Below are positions 11,034-22,644 of a stretch of 64,000 nucleotides of DNA, in pieces (the first letter of the stretch is position 1; each line of letters begins with the position of its first letter). Both the position numbers and the translations under genes were made by a program. The DNA comes from Omphiscola glabra (Eukaryota; Mollusca; Gastropoda; Lymnaeidae), in NCBI GenBank assembly GCA_964017045.1, contig OZ024796.1:25235010-25299009 (forward strand), read 5' to 3'. The notes beneath the pieces were generated by a model. That model was given only the letters and a program-made list of their open reading frames with translations. It was not told where the DNA came from and searched no databases.

Positions 11034-11699
11034 ATAACTAATTAAATATCAAGCCATGGACGGCACTCTGCAGCATCGTTTATCGGTCAGAGGGCGAATC
11101 AGTCAGGATAGTAGAGTAAACAGATGTGTTTTGAGGGCAGTTTTGAAGGCTGTGATGGTCGGTTTATTGTGGATGTGTAATGAAAGAGAATTCCGTTGTT
11201 TGGGGGCACAGAAAGGACACCCCAAATATATTGTCACGCTATTAAGGCAGATCTCCCCCCCCCCCCAAAAAAAAAGTATTAATAATTAAACGGTCATACC
11301 GCAATCTGGAAAATCGATTACCCCCTCCACACCCACCCCCAGTGCGTACGTATCGTATAGATGGCACCTAAAACGGGGCTTAGCACGGACCGGTAACCAA
11401 AGCTGAAATACCAGGGTAAAGTCACCCGGGGCTAAACGTAACATTGATCTTGCTAGCCTAATATACCCAAGCCCTGTTCCTGAGATTTAATCTCGCCGTC
11501 AATAGGGAACGAGCGTGATATAAGCAATATAGCGCACAAGGTTGTGGGGGGGGGGGGGGGGGGCTTGAAAACAGAGGAAACAGAATAACGGACATTCAGG
11601 CTGAAGATAAAAACCCTCGACAAGAGAAAAATCACGAGAGTGAGAAAAAAAGAGTAAAAGGGAATAGGACAATGAATAGGTTTGGATTTTTTTAAAAAA
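11034..11699. other. Mixed noncoding sequence with homopolymers
   Basis: Contains a poly-C/poly-A junction near 11250-11270 and a poly-G run near 11546-11563. Open frames of up to 77 codons show no domain. Confidence 0.5.
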
Positions 11700-11950
11700 G
11701 AATCTCATTTAGCGCAGTTATTGTGATTTTTATTTTTTTTCTTCCCTTTGAAGAAAAAAAACAGGAATAAATAAATGTTGTGGGGTTGTGGGTGGGGCTG
11801 AAATTTTGAAAGAATGTGTAGTCATCGGGATCTATCTATGAGCAATGCTTCAGTTCGATAGGTTGACGGGAAATGTGTCAATTAGCCGCTCGAAGATTTT
11901 TGCCAGCCAGCGACCCACGAACAAAAGCGAATTTAATTAAAATAGAGGAT
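11700..11950. repeat. Dispersed repeat C, copy 1
   Basis: Shares ordered blocks with 55725-56010, including catttagcgcagttat, gaaagaatg, tgtcaattagccg and ttgccagccag. Short, noncoding and of unknown class. Confidence 0.7.
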
Positions 11951-12176
11951 CCAAATATAAAAATACAATGACTAGTATAGACGCCTCAGTGATCAAGATG
12001 GTGGTGAAGAATGGAGACCCTAATTTTAAAAAAAAAACGATTAACAGAGTTCGACAAGGTAGGGATAAAGCCTTGAGAGGGTGGGAACGACTGAAGGAAT
12101 GTAACAAGAGATAAGAAGGCTTGAAAAAGACATTGTTTAACCTCGTGGTCCATCGTTTTTAACTTTCCTTTCGGCC

Positions 12177-12269
12177 ACCTTGTCAGAGCGCCTGCCATCC
12201 AACCTGCATTTGTCAGAGCGCCTGCCATCCAACCTGCATTTGTCAGAGCGCCTGTCATCCAACCTGCAT
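12177..12269. repeat. 30-bp tandem repeat, 3 copies
   Basis: Three nearly identical units containing tgtcagagcgcctgccatcc. Possibly inside an untranslated or degraded retrotransposon segment. Confidence 0.9.
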
Positions 12270-12479
12270 TCCGGGTGTACAAGAGCAGGCACTCTGGATT
12301 CAGGGGGAGACCAATCCATTCGGTTGTTTACCCGTTGTTGGGTGACACCTTTACAATCACACACCTCCAGCAGGGCTCACACCTTCCGACGATCCGTCAA
12401 ATGTACCTACTCGCGACGACTCGCCAGCGAAACGGCCAGAAGAAGAAGTAATAACATAACGCTATGTCATAGGCAAGAA

Positions 12480-12938
12480 AAAGTCCACAACACGGATGTC
12501 CTGTCTCAAACAAATATGTGCAGCGTCCCAGCCATTTTAATCAAAAGACGCCTCCGCTGGCTTGGGCACGTCAAGCGAATGCAACCTGGTCGCATACCTT
12601 AGGACGTGATGTACAGCGAGCTGGCGACAGGGAAAAGGTCAGTTGGACGGTCTCGTCTCAGATACTTAGACAAATGCAAAAGAGACATGAAGGCGGCCAA
12701 CATCAACATCTCAAATTGGGAGGACCTGGCGGAGGATCGATCCACATGGCTGGGCATCGTGAAGGAAGGATCACTACGTGCCAAGGAGCTCTAGGGGGCG
12801 GAAGCAGCTGTAAAGAGAGCGCAGAGAAAGGCCAGAAAACACTGCTCCACCGCATTCGTGTGTGGGACATGCAAAAGAGACTGCCACTCGAGGATCGGTC
12901 TCACTAGCCACACCAAGAGCTGCAATCAGAAAAGATAA
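12480..12938 (+). pseudogene. 3' end of a non-LTR retrotransposon (LINE) with two in-frame stops
   Basis: One frame encodes the typical C-terminal region of a non-LTR retrotransposon ORF2: KRRLRWLGHVKRM near 12546-12585, then SVGRSRLRYLDKCKRDMK, then an EDLAEDRSTW segment. It ends in a Cys/His knuckle, CGTCKRDCHSRIGLTSHTKS, near 12867-12921, with stop TAA at 12936-12938. TAG codons at 12600-12602 and 12792-12794 interrupt it, so this is a dead copy. Only the part after the reverse transcriptase domain is present, consistent with 5' truncation during target-primed integration. Confidence 0.88.
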
Positions 12939-13069
12939 ATCTATCGTCTCTCGTAGACGGAAAGATGCGATACATACATATATGTCATAGGCTCAAGCAC
13001 CATGGCCATGTGACATAGTCATTGAGAAATCACACTTGATATTAATATATTTATCATTTTAGAGCTCAG

Positions 13070-13259
13070 CAGAGGCGTAGCTAGAGCGTTTAGCGCCCCA
13101 GGTCAAGATTCATTTTAAAGCGCCTCCCTTTCTATTTTCAACTCTCAAACCCATTATTGTCATCAATAAAATAATATCAAAGCAAATTTTGGCGCCCCTA
13201 ACTTGTCTGGCGCCTGGGGACATCTGTCCCCCCCTCTGCCCCCCTTAGCTACTCCTCTG
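13070..13259. mobile_element. hAT-type MITE (CAGAGGCGTAGCTA ends)
   Basis: A 190-bp segment with inverted ends cagaggcgtagctagag and ttagctactcctctg and internal gcgcccc blocks. No target duplication is visible. Its right end abuts the last bases of the Penelope-like element, so one boundary may have been lost. Confidence 0.75.
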
Positions 13260-13345
13260 GAAATTAGTAAAACACAGTAAGGTTAAACCTGATTAAAGGA
13301 ACGCAACCAAACAACGAACGTGTCGGCAGGAAGCCTTCATCAGCG
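13260..13345 (-). ncRNA. Penelope-like element 3' region with degenerate hammerhead-ribozyme-like motif
   Basis: Reading the minus strand, about 200 bp downstream of the GIY-YIG frame, the sequence has ctgatgaaggc, a short loop, then tgccgacacgttcg. This matches the order of a type I hammerhead: CUGAUGA core, stem II (GGC/GCC), a GAAA-equivalent reading GACA, and a minimal stem III (CG-UU-CG). Penelope-like elements are known to carry hammerhead motifs in their terminal repeats. The GACA replacement would be expected to weaken or abolish self-cleavage. A second copy of the downstream 80 bp is at 44966-45045. Confidence 0.55.
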
Positions 13346-13549
13346 AACAAACAGAAAAACGAATAAAATATGAAAATGTATCAAAAAGTTATTATAATGT
13401 AGCACTTAGCTTAGAAGTAGTGTCCAAGAGGGCAGCAAAAGATTTATGACAGAAAGTAAGTGGGAGAATGGTTAAATATGGAAGAGGGAAAGAAAAGAGG
13501 AGAAGTAAGTCCACGGCGATAGGTCGTGACGTGGAGGGCGGAGCTAGGT

Positions 13550-14245
13550 TCAAACAGTGAATAGAGACATGACATTCATACCATGTGGGGACAATGTGTC
13601 ATAGGTCAAAATAAGCTTGTGCTCCAAACTCACCCGGCTGGGTGTGTTTGTTCTGGCCACAATCGCACATATTGAAAAGTCCGCCTTGCCCTGGTGGTCG
13701 GCTCTATTGAAGTGTCTGGAGACAGGACACTGTTTATCTTGTGTAATATTACGGAGGTGTTCAGTACACCGGTCAGAGAGTCGGCGTCCTGTCTCCCCAA
13801 TGTATGACATCTGGAAGCGGGTGCAAACAATAGCGTAGATAACGTTGCGGCTAGTGCATAGGAAACCGCCGCAATGTATGTTTTGAGTCTGAACGACAAA
13901 AGGGCAAGTGTTGCATCGGCTGCGGCCACATGGCTTGGTCCCGAAGTGGGAGGGGGCAGCGTTGATACGACTGTGTACAAGGAGGTCTCTCAGATTTTTG
14001 TCCCGTCTGAAAACAATGAGAGGCGGGGAGGAGAAGATGTCCCTTGTCTCTGTGTCTGCGAGTAATATAGAACGGTTTTTAAGGGAAACACGTTTAGCTA
14101 TAAGATTGTGTGGGTGATAAGTGATGATAAGTTTGGTCCTGTCGACATTGTCGCTCAAACGAGGCCTGAAGGAATCAGCACGGGTAATCTTCTTAACTCT
14201 TTGAAGGGCTGATGAAAGTACTGTCGCCGGGTAAGACCAACATCG
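13550..14245 (-). pseudogene. Penelope-like element C-terminus with GIY-YIG endonuclease
   Basis: An uninterrupted minus-strand frame encodes the end of a Penelope-like reverse transcriptase (SYPATVLSSALQRVKK, then TKLIITYHPHNL and RDKNLRDLLVHS). A Cys-rich knuckle, CGRSRCNTC, and a GIY-YIG nuclease follow. The GIY half appears as VIYAIVC and the YIG half as SYIGETGRRLSDRCTEHL, the latter with the conserved Arg. Such nucleases nick DNA for retrotransposition. The frame is 5'-truncated at about 14245, where it meets an inverted fragment of the N-terminal half, so most of the reverse transcriptase is missing. The terminal repeat lies downstream at 13260-13345. Dead copy, but the remaining frame is intact, suggesting modest age. 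Confidence 0.9.
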
Positions 14246-14259
14246 GAAATAGTGAATCA

Positions 14260-14800
14260 TCTCAAGTGAGCTTATCCTATGACCTTATTAGAACGATTAT
14301 CCACCAACTCAATCGGGAACTGTACCGCTTCCTCTCCACCAACAAAAAGAAAAAACTCGTCAATCTTAAGCCCACTAACATCCCAACACCTCATCGCACT
14401 GTCACTGGCAACAACTTAGTCGTTTGCATCCCCCCTGAACTTCCACTCTCTGATGACGAAAGGTCGCTACTCTCTAAGGGCCTTAAATTTATACCTCTGA
14501 AACCATCCAGCGATCGCTACCAACTACTTTCGGATTCCCACCGTTATTTTCGTTCCTTGAGACTTCAGTTTCACTTTGCTGGGAAAAAGCACCGACCTCC
14601 CGGAGGATGAGTTATTCCCGTTTCATGGAGAACGCAAATCCACTTGGACACCACCATCCAACCAATCCAAAGCTTTAGACCTATATATAAGGAGCACGGA
14701 ACAAGAAATCAAGAACCTCTCTTTGCATCCACTCCGTAAATCTAATCTTTCTAAAAGAGAATCACGTGCACTCTCTAATTTAAAAGTGTATTGTGTTGAA
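14260..14800 (+). pseudogene. Penelope-like element N-terminal fragment, inverted relative to its C-terminus
   Basis: The plus strand encodes the N-terminal region of a Penelope-like protein: a Lys-rich segment, then NLVVCIPPELPLSDDERSLL and SKGLKFIPL. After a frameshift near 14585 it continues with LPEDELFPFHGERKSTWTP and RSTEQEIKNLSLHPLRKSNL. It stops before the catalytic reverse transcriptase motifs. Together with 13260-14245 it forms a head-to-head inverted structure, as expected from an internal inversion during insertion or from two truncated copies. The frameshift makes it nonfunctional. Confidence 0.85.
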
Positions 14801-14875
14801 ATAAACTAATCAAATTTTTATCCCTACAAAACAAAAAACAAAATGTTCACTACAGAAGGAAATGGGGTAACTAAA

Positions 14876-15000
14876 ATGGTTGACTCGTGGGCTGGTTGGC
14901 TCGTGGGCTGGTTGGCTCGTGGGCTGATTGCCTCTGGGCTGGTTGTCTCGTGGGCTGGTTGACTCGTGGGCTGGTCGTCTCTTTGGCTGGTTGTCTCATC
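14876..15000. repeat. 16-bp minisatellite
   Basis: About eight degenerate copies of ggttggctcgtgggct. Confidence 0.9.
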
Positions 15001-15640
15001 GCTGAACCTTTCAAGTTCAAGACAAAAAAAGATGCGAAACATTCAACTGCCTTGCTGTATACACAGCATCTCTGCATACTTGATTTCAAACCGCATAATT
15101 AAGAGTGTTCAACAAAAATATATTTAATTATAAAAAAAAAATTAAAAAATGATATTGAGATTCAACTGTGTTTTAGTATTGTATGTAAATATTATTCTAC
15201 TACTTTTATTCTTTCTGTCTTTTTTTTTTTTTTTTTGTGTTCAAATTAAAGTACAAGTTATTTATTATGCATCTATCATCCGCTGAGTAGTTTTCATTAT
15301 TCATTTTTACATTTAAAACCTATACAGATTTTTTTTTCTTTAACTTGAAATTCGACGGTAAATTATTAAATATGAGGCTGCATGTCCCTCATTGGCTTAT
15401 TGCAGAGGCGTAATGGTGTCATCCCACTTACGGACCCTCCCCACCCCCGCACCACCACCACCCACCCCTGAACCTGCAACGAGCCATTCGGAAACGCCTA
15501 TTGTGTCGTTTGTACTTTAATTCTTAAGACAACCAAAGACATCAGTAGAAAACAAAAATATATTGAGGTAACAGTGTTTCCAAATGTATTAAAAATAATT
15601 TTATTTAGACATTTAGCTTTACAGTTCTAGTTTTACTTTT
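15001..15640. other. AT-rich noncoding sequence
   Basis: Poly-A and poly-T runs (T-tract near 15220-15237) and a C-rich block near 15428-15470. No gene or repeat recognised. Confidence 0.5.
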
Positions 15641-16575
15641 CAATCACTTCATCCAACCTGTCAGTCACTTCATCCAACCTGTCAGTCACTTCATCCAACC
15701 TGTCAATCACTTCATCCAACCTGTCAATCACTTCATACAACCTGTCAGTCACTTCATCCAACATGTCAATCACTTCATCCAACCTGTCAGTCACTTCATC
15801 CAACCTGTCAGTCACTTCATCCAACCTGTCAGTCACTTCATCCAACCTGTCAGTCACTTCATCCAACCTGCCAATCACTTCATCCAACCTGTCAGTCACT
15901 TCATCCAACCTGTCAGTCACTTCATCCAACCTGTCAGTCACTTCATCCAATCTGTCAGTCATTTCATCCAAACTGCCAATCACTTCATCCAACCTGTCAG
16001 TCACTCCATCCGATCTGTCAATCACTTCATCCAACCTGTCAATCACTTCATCCAACCTGTCATTCACTTCATCCAACCTGCCAATCACTTCATCCAACCT
16101 GTCAGTCACTTCATCCAACCTGTCAGTCACTTCATCCAACATGTCAGTCACTTCATCCAACCTGCCAATCACTTCATCCAACCTGTCAGTCACTTCATCC
16201 AACCTGTCAGTCACTTCATGCAACCTGCCAATCACTTCATCCAACCTGTCAGTCACTTCATCTAACCTGTCAATCACTTCATCCAACCTGTCAGTCACTT
16301 CATCCAACCTGCCAATCACTTCTTCCGATCTGTCAATCACTTCATCCAACCTGTCAATCACTTCATCCAACCTGCCAATCACTTCATCCAACCTGTCAAT
16401 CACTTCATCCAACCTGCCAATCACTTCATCCAACCTATCAATCACTTCATCCGACCTGCCAATCACTTCATCCAACATGTCAATCACTTCATCCAACCTG
16501 TCAGTCACTCCATCCGATCTGTCAATCACTTCATCCAACCTGCCAATCACTTCATCCAACCTGTCAATCCCTTCA
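15641..16575. repeat. 21-bp minisatellite, about 45 copies, coding-compatible heptads
   Basis: Unit cacttcatccaacctgtcag plus one base, without frame-disrupting indels. On the minus strand it reads as heptapeptides LDEVTDR, LDEVIDR and LDEVIGR for about 310 residues, ending EVIEK and a stop at 15633. Leu and Val/Ile spacing fits a coiled-coil heptad. No ATG precedes the array in this frame: the first in-frame stop lies near 16610 and only internal Met codons are available. The plus strand is also open (SSNLSVT). A spliced coiled-coil exon is possible but unproven. Confidence 0.95.
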
Positions 16576-18364
16576 TCAAAATCAACATTCGTCACCTTGA
16601 ATTATTCAGTTGACAAAATCGCAAAGACCCGAAAGCTGTGGATGACAGACCGCAGACAGTTCTTCAAAAGACTCGGGTTCTAAGAACCTCCTTTCACACG
16701 TAGACACGGATCGTTAGAAATAATTGTGGGCCTAATGAGGGGATTAGGACAGATTCAAGGAGCTCAGATTCAGCTATAAATTTCCGATCCATAAATATTA
16801 ATGTAATAATCAATAACTTCTGCTTTCAGATCCCGTCTCATACTTGGTGTTCAGTTAAAAGTGCGCTTTCAGATAGCTCGTCATAGAAAGCGGTCAGTTT
16901 GAGATGCCTTCGCATATTTGGTACTCAGCCGTCATAGAAAGTGGTCAGTTGTTGGTAATGGGCATCAGTAGCTCTTTCGGGCGCCAATAGTAGACTCTAA
17001 CCCCGAAGAACCTCAAGCATATCTAATTCCCTAATTGCTTTTGTTGTATCCCAGCCCCACGTGTAGACTTTGATGACCTCAATCTCGGTTCAACGCGGAG
17101 CTGTATCGTAGAGTTAACTCCATTATTGTTAGTTACATGTCGTCACCAATTCATTTGGCGCAATATCCTACCTCTCCTTCCCCACTTCTCTTGATTGGGA
17201 AATTATCGATTCCCATAAGGTTCTATATAGAGGGAGAACCTAATCTCTGATGTTTGAAATTCTAGACATTCTGGTATAGAACATTCTTATTCACCGACTA
17301 TAAATAACACGGTCGACTGTGACGGGTAGACGTATCAGACGTACAAGAGATACCAGAGCTACAAGAGGCTTACCCGATTTTCACTGTATGTGTGTGGATT
17401 AATAATTTTACCTTTCTATTGTCATACGTAATCACATGTTTTAAGTTCATTGAGTTATTGTTATTTCTAATAAATTTCATTTTGCGTTTTTATATTAAGA
17501 TTGTTCGCATAAATAAATTGACTTTTGTTAATAGTATCAACTTTGGTATTGTTTTTTCCTTTGTATGTTGGTTTTCAGACTTTTGTTACATATTTCTTAT
17601 CAAACGAGTCAAATTTTAAGACAGATTGACTTTGCTAAACATTATAACGGTGCGTAACACTTCTGATCTAATCTTGACTTCAGAATGACAACAAGCCATA
17701 CACCCGACCATCACCCTCTCGGTTTCTTTGTGAAAAAAAAAGTGAGTCTGACATCTCCTGATTACTCTAATATTTAACCTAGATAACTGTAGAAACCGAC
17801 TCGAGAGAGCTCTGTCAAATTTGGTGTCACTCCTGGAGGGTGTCACTAGGTGCGACTTGCACCCCCCCCCCCCCCGCAATCCCCTCCCCAAAACCCGCTC
17901 CCCCTAGTGACGCTATTGGCTGGTTATCACAGTGTAACAAGCAACCCCAATCAATTATAATTTCAAATAAAACATTAAAGAAAGTTCTAGGTAAAAAAAT
18001 ATTCTTTCTCGCAGTTACTAATTCATTAAACATCATGATAATGACATTGGAAAAGGCTTTTTAGATCTCACTAATTAATGCGTGTATTTTGTACTCTTGT
18101 GATGAGGCTCACTGCTGGATTAATTAATACGTGTATGTTTTCTATCACACTTTCAAACCCGAAAACAATGATGTTTGTACTATTCATGACTGACTGTTTG
18201 TTCTATGCATTTCTGAGAGTTCGTACTAGCAATGTGAAAGTTCTAACTTTCTTACTTGAACAGATATAGGGGGTCTGCAATGCACTCTTGACTGCATTCG
18301 AGACTGGTAGTGGTCTTAAAGTTTAAAATGCCGAAACATTATTAGAGCGAAATGGCTGTAACTC
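16576..18364. other. Noncoding sequence, no recognised genes
   Basis: Contains a partial internal duplication near 16850-16945 (cgtcatagaaagcggtcagt, then a similar copy about 60 bp later) and a poly-C run near 17862-17875. AT-rich frames near 17392-17619 look like chance. Confidence 0.5.
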
Positions 18365-19115
18365 AAAATAAGCATACTCTAGCTTATTTTCAACTTATAA
18401 AATTAGTATGCTCTAGCTTATTTTCAACTTATAAAATTAGTATACTCTAGCTTATTTTCAACTTATAAAATAAGTATACTCTAGCTTAAAACAACTTATA
18501 AAATTAGTATACTCTAGCTTATTTTCAACTTATAAAATTAGTATACTCTAGCTTATTTTCAACTTATAAAATTAGTATACTCTAGCTTACGTTCAACTCA
18601 TAAAATTAGTATACTCTAGCTTACGTTCAACTCATAAAATTAGTATACTCTAGCTTACGTTCAACTCATAAAATTAGTATACTCTAGCTTACGTTCAACT
18701 CATAAAATTAGTATACTCTAGCTTACGTTCAACTCATAAAATTAGTATACTCTAGCTTACGTTCAACTCATAGAATTAGTATACTCTAGTTTACATTCAA
18801 CTCATAAAATTAGTATACTCTAGCTTCCGTTCAACTCATAAAATTAGTATACTCTAGCTTACTTTTAGCTCATAAAATTAATATACTCTAGCTTACTTTC
18901 AGCTCATAAAATTAGTATACTCTAGCTTACGTTCAACTCATAAAATTAGTATACTACAGCTTACGTTCAACTCATAAAATTAGATATTCTAGCCTACTTT
19001 TAGCTCATAAAAATAATATATCTAGCTTACTTTCAGCTCATAAAATTAGTATACTCTAGCTTACTTTCAACTCATAAAATTAGTATACTCTACCTTACTT
19101 TCAACTCATAACATA
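18365..19115. repeat. 34-bp minisatellite, about 22 copies
   Basis: Unit gtatactctagcttacgttc followed by aactcataaaatta. The first six copies use ttattttcaacttat, later ones ttacgttcaactcat; the last ones are degenerate. Confidence 0.95.
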
Positions 19116-19457
19116 TTAACTGTATTTGAATTAACCAACCACTGAGTTATATTTTACATCGTTTAAAGCAAAATCCAATTAATTGCGTGGAAACAGTGTA
19201 CAAAGTGTGACAACCGTCCCCCGTTCTCCCTTGCGTTTTCAAATTCCAGCTCATTAAATCTATGAATCACTGGGACACGTAGCGACGATGGTCAGGAATG
19301 AATGTGTCATGTCATCTTGGAAATAATTAGCCCTCAAGTCATGACATGCAGATGCGAAGTTTAGGCTTGTGGCTAACGTAAAACATATACAGAAGCAGCT
19401 TGTAGTGAATTGTATCAAAACACTTTTTAAAAAATGCTTTAGTTGATTTATTATTAC

Positions 19458-19516
19458 CTCCAGGCGGTGTGGGCGATGTTGGCGGCCTGTCATGGCGAGC
19501 CGGATCTGCTCATTCA
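19458..19516 (-). CDS. Candidate short internal coding exon, minus strand
   Basis: On the minus strand an acceptor (ccctctataacag) is followed by 59 nt encoding NEQIRLAMTGRQHRPHRLE, then a GTAATA donor. Entry phase is 1 and exit phase 0. GC content is well above the flanks. I do not recognise the protein and found no partner exon, so it rests on splice signals and composition. Confidence 0.35.
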
Positions 19517-19722
19517 CTGTTATAGAGGGAAATAAGGTCAACTTCGCAATTTAGCATTTTAGATCCAGATGATTCGGTGCAAACAATAAATTTCCATTAG
19601 CACATTTTATCTGACAGTATATTTATATGACTATTTAAAACTGCTGTTATGCAGAAACGTTAAGTTTAAATCTTTACTTTTTTAATAAGTTAGAAATATA
19701 TTTCCTGTACTGCTATAACAAA

Positions 19723-19983
19723 ATGGACGCCAGCAAGTCAAATCAAATACACCACTTTCGGGCATTGCAGATCTGTAAGGCTGGACTCATTAAAACAATC
19801 TGTTACCAGATCAGTAATCATAATAATGAGGTAATATCCAACAAAAAATTCAGTGTCAACACGGACTCGACTGTGACAGATTTTGTATCCCTTGAAGCTG
19901 AATTTATTCCTAATATTCTTATAGAAGGGAAAAGTGGGTCTAAAGTACTATCAAAGGATCTAGGCCCAGAACTAAGTTTGTGA
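19723..19983 (+). CDS. Hypothetical 86-codon open frame
   Basis: ATG at 19723 (context acaaaatgg) to TGA at 19981-19983, encoding MDASKSNQIHHFRALQICKA and a mixed-composition remainder with no low complexity. Composition is more protein-like than neighbouring chance frames and an AATAAA lies near 20076. It could be a single-exon gene, or an exon joining to 20143, although a clean donor with matching phase was not found. No family recognised. Confidence 0.3.
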   Translation: MDASKSNQIHHFRALQICKAGLIKTICYQISNHNNEVISNKKFSVNTDSTVTDFVSLEAEFIPNILIEGKSGSKVLSKDLGPELSL

Positions 19984-20142
19984 AAAACATATCTAAAGCC
20001 ATTTCAGATTTTTCACAGTTTATAATATTCTTTTAAAATATATTTTTTTCAATTTTCAATTGTGTATTTATATAAAATAAACACATTCACTTACACTTCT
20101 TTTCTACTCGCTGATCTCTCTTTATTCACATTCTTCATTTAG

Positions 20143-20254
20143 AACCGACGCATACAGCCAAGGAGACATAGTGAGTGTTGGCGTTGTTTGGCAACTGGCC
20201 GATGAAGATCGCTCCATGACTTGGCAGATCCGTGAAGCCACTAAGCGTTCCTAA
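20143..20254 (+). CDS. Candidate terminal coding exon, unknown family
   Basis: A good acceptor (ttcttcatttag) ends at 20142. The frame encodes TDAYSQGDIVSVGVVWQLAD, then EDRSMTWQIREATKRS and a TAA at 20252-20254. Composition and amino-acid pattern (alternating hydrophobic VSVGVVWQL) suggest a real beta-strand-rich C-terminal exon. Upstream partner uncertain; 19723-19983 is adjacent. Family not recognised. Confidence 0.45.
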
Positions 20255-22416
20255 CCTTGACATCCTACCTACATATGTAGTATTAGTAAATATCTAATGT
20301 TTTCTTAACAGAATTATGTCAGAATTATGTCATTGTTATACTATTTATATAAACGGCCAGCTTAAAAATCCATGAAAATGTATAGATCTATCAAAACAAA
20401 AACAACAAAAACAACAGTATTTTGTTTTTCATTACCTTGGTAAAACGTATGCTGCTAACACTACATTTTTCGGATGGAAACCTTTTTTTTTTAAGCCCCA
20501 TTTTTTAAAGCTCATATATTTATTGATCAGTTTACTCCCAAAACTAGTTGAAATAGAAATTTAAAAACAACATACCTTATTAGCAAATAATAACATAAAA
20601 GGATTTCTAAATCACAGTCAGGTTGATAAAAGCCATCTGTAGCTTGATTTTTCGAGGCCCCTACTTATTTTCGATTTTGTGTCGTCGTCCCCCCCCACCC
20701 CCCACCCCCACGCTTTAAAATTGTTAATTAAAAAATAACAAATGAACAAATTTGAGCCCCTTAATATGAATGGCCTTCTGCAGCCGCTGCGTTTGCAGGG
20801 TCTATTTGAAGGCCCCTGCGGCCAAGTGACACTTACGGTTTTTTAGCTAGCCACTCTTCTGTTGCTCTCCGATTAAGCCGGGTATGATGGAAAACTAAAT
20901 TCAAGCATGTGCTAAAATTCATTATTTCATTTTAAATTTACCAAATTTTTCTCTGGGGAGGGGCTTAATGGCCCCCACCCCCAGACTCTGCCCCCCCCTT
21001 TTTACTCGTGAGTCTACGGCACGCTCAATTTCTGCTTCTCGCCTCCTCACGCCAATCAATGTGAAAGTGTTTGAGTTGTAACTCGGCTTGTTCCATAAGA
21101 TAAGCCCTGGGCAACCGGATTCAATTCAGTCTGTGTATAGTGCTTGACTTCTAAATCCCAAATCTGCATGTTGATAAATGCCGTCACCCATTAAATAACA
21201 CGTTAGTGGATTTACTTTTTTTGTTTAGCCAAAATTGAAATAATGCAGGCCTAGCTTTTGTAAGGGAGGGAAGTTTTCAGATAAGAGACGTATACCTACC
21301 TTTGCAAGAGCTGCAATGGCGTTCTCACTATTGCTTGTACCCACGGCCACGTGGCGCATTTGAGCGAGACTGGACGGCGTCTCTAGACTGATGCACTAAA
21401 CACCTTGTAAATATTGGGCAATATAAACAGTGTCATATCTCAAAACACTTCACTAAATGCGACTTGTTCATCCTCACCATTGTTCAGTTTAAAAAAAAAA
21501 AAAGAACCCCGCGGGGGTGAAGTTTGAGAACCACTGATATGAGTTCTTGACATAACAGTACACAAATACCAAGTTCTTCACTTTTGAAAACTCTTCTCCG
21601 CCACCCCTGCATTGTGTATTGTGCAAGTATGCACAACGGCTCAACTTAAACAATAAATACATCGAAGGACATTGTCTTCAAATTGTGAAAACTCTGGCAC
21701 TCCTTTTGTTTACAATACCCGTTAGCCCTCAGGGTGGGTTGAATCTATAACAGCATAGCGTGATGGGTACTTTTTACACAGAGGAAAAACATTAATTAGC
21801 CTATTTTATGAACTTACAGTATTTGTTTAGCTATTTTCTATAAACAATGAACGAAAAAACGGCCTTGCATCAAAACAATCGGACGTGTAAAGAGAGGGGT
21901 CTTACATTGTTCTTTCGGCGATATAATATGTACACAGTAGTTTCTAAGATAATGAAATAAACGCTGAAAAAATTAGAACTGTTAACCCGACTGAAAAAAA
22001 CAAACACACACACACACACAACAGTAAAGCATTTTAAACAAAATCATATCAATGTTTTATATTAATTTATGTAGACTGACATTTATCTTTTTACATAAAT
22101 AGGCCTATATGAAATAATTGTTCCTTATTCTAAATTATAATTTTTAACCTCGATATATTTAACGTTTACTTGGCAGTATTTTCGGGACTATTTTATTTTA
22201 AAAGTGCACATTTTTTAATGGTTTTTTTTTTAATTGCTTAAATATAAAAGCGATTCTTGTCAGTTCAGAATAGTTCAATATTAAATACGTGGATCATTTA
22301 AGACTGTGACAATTGAACACGATTTAAACATTGTTTTTCAATTTTGAAGGATTTTGATTGATCAAACTTATTAATTCGGTTCAGGTTTTAATGTTGACTG
22401 TTAATATCAATAAAAT
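20255..22416. other. Intergenic sequence upstream of the lectin locus
   Basis: AT-rich, with G/C-rich blocks near 20690-20712 and 20955-21000 and a short (CA)n near 22004-22020. No coding exon recognised. Any promoter of the lectin gene would lie in the right part, but no core element is convincing. Confidence 0.5.
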
Positions 22417-22477
22417 ATGGATTGGATTATGTTGAGAAGCGTTGTTCTCATTTTCAAAGTTTTTTTTTCGTTCATCT
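22417..22477 (+). CDS. Possible signal-peptide exon of the C-type lectin gene
   Basis: ATG at 22417 (second in-frame ATG at 22429) encodes MDWIMLRSVVLIFKVFFSFI, a short N-terminus with a hydrophobic core typical of a secretion signal. A consensus GTAAGT donor begins at 22478, giving exit phase 1. This suits a secreted lectin whose later exons are all phase 1-1. The problem is that the best acceptor of the next exon (AG at 23750-23751) implies entry phase 0, so an intermediate exon or another acceptor is needed. Assignment to this gene is inference. Confidence 0.35.
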
Positions 22478-22644
22478 GTAAGTGACGTTTACAAAAATAC
22501 ATATATTATGAAACCTTCTATTTAGTTTAAATTTTTAAACATATATTAGGTTTATCTTGTTATGTCAATTATGTGAACTATTTATTTACAAAGTAGTTAT
22601 TGTTATAATTATTTTTAGATAAAATAAAGAATATTAGTTTTGCG

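Noticed and set aside
12180..12480. Coding sequence upstream of the LINE tail
   Set aside because: The frame is open but consists of a 30-bp tandem repeat and non-homologous sequence; LINE similarity starts only near 12480.
15763..16683. 306-codon plus-strand Ser/Thr-rich frame
   Set aside because: It is the antisense reading of the 21-bp minisatellite; its unique tail NYSVDKIAKTRKLWMTD is short and not recognised.
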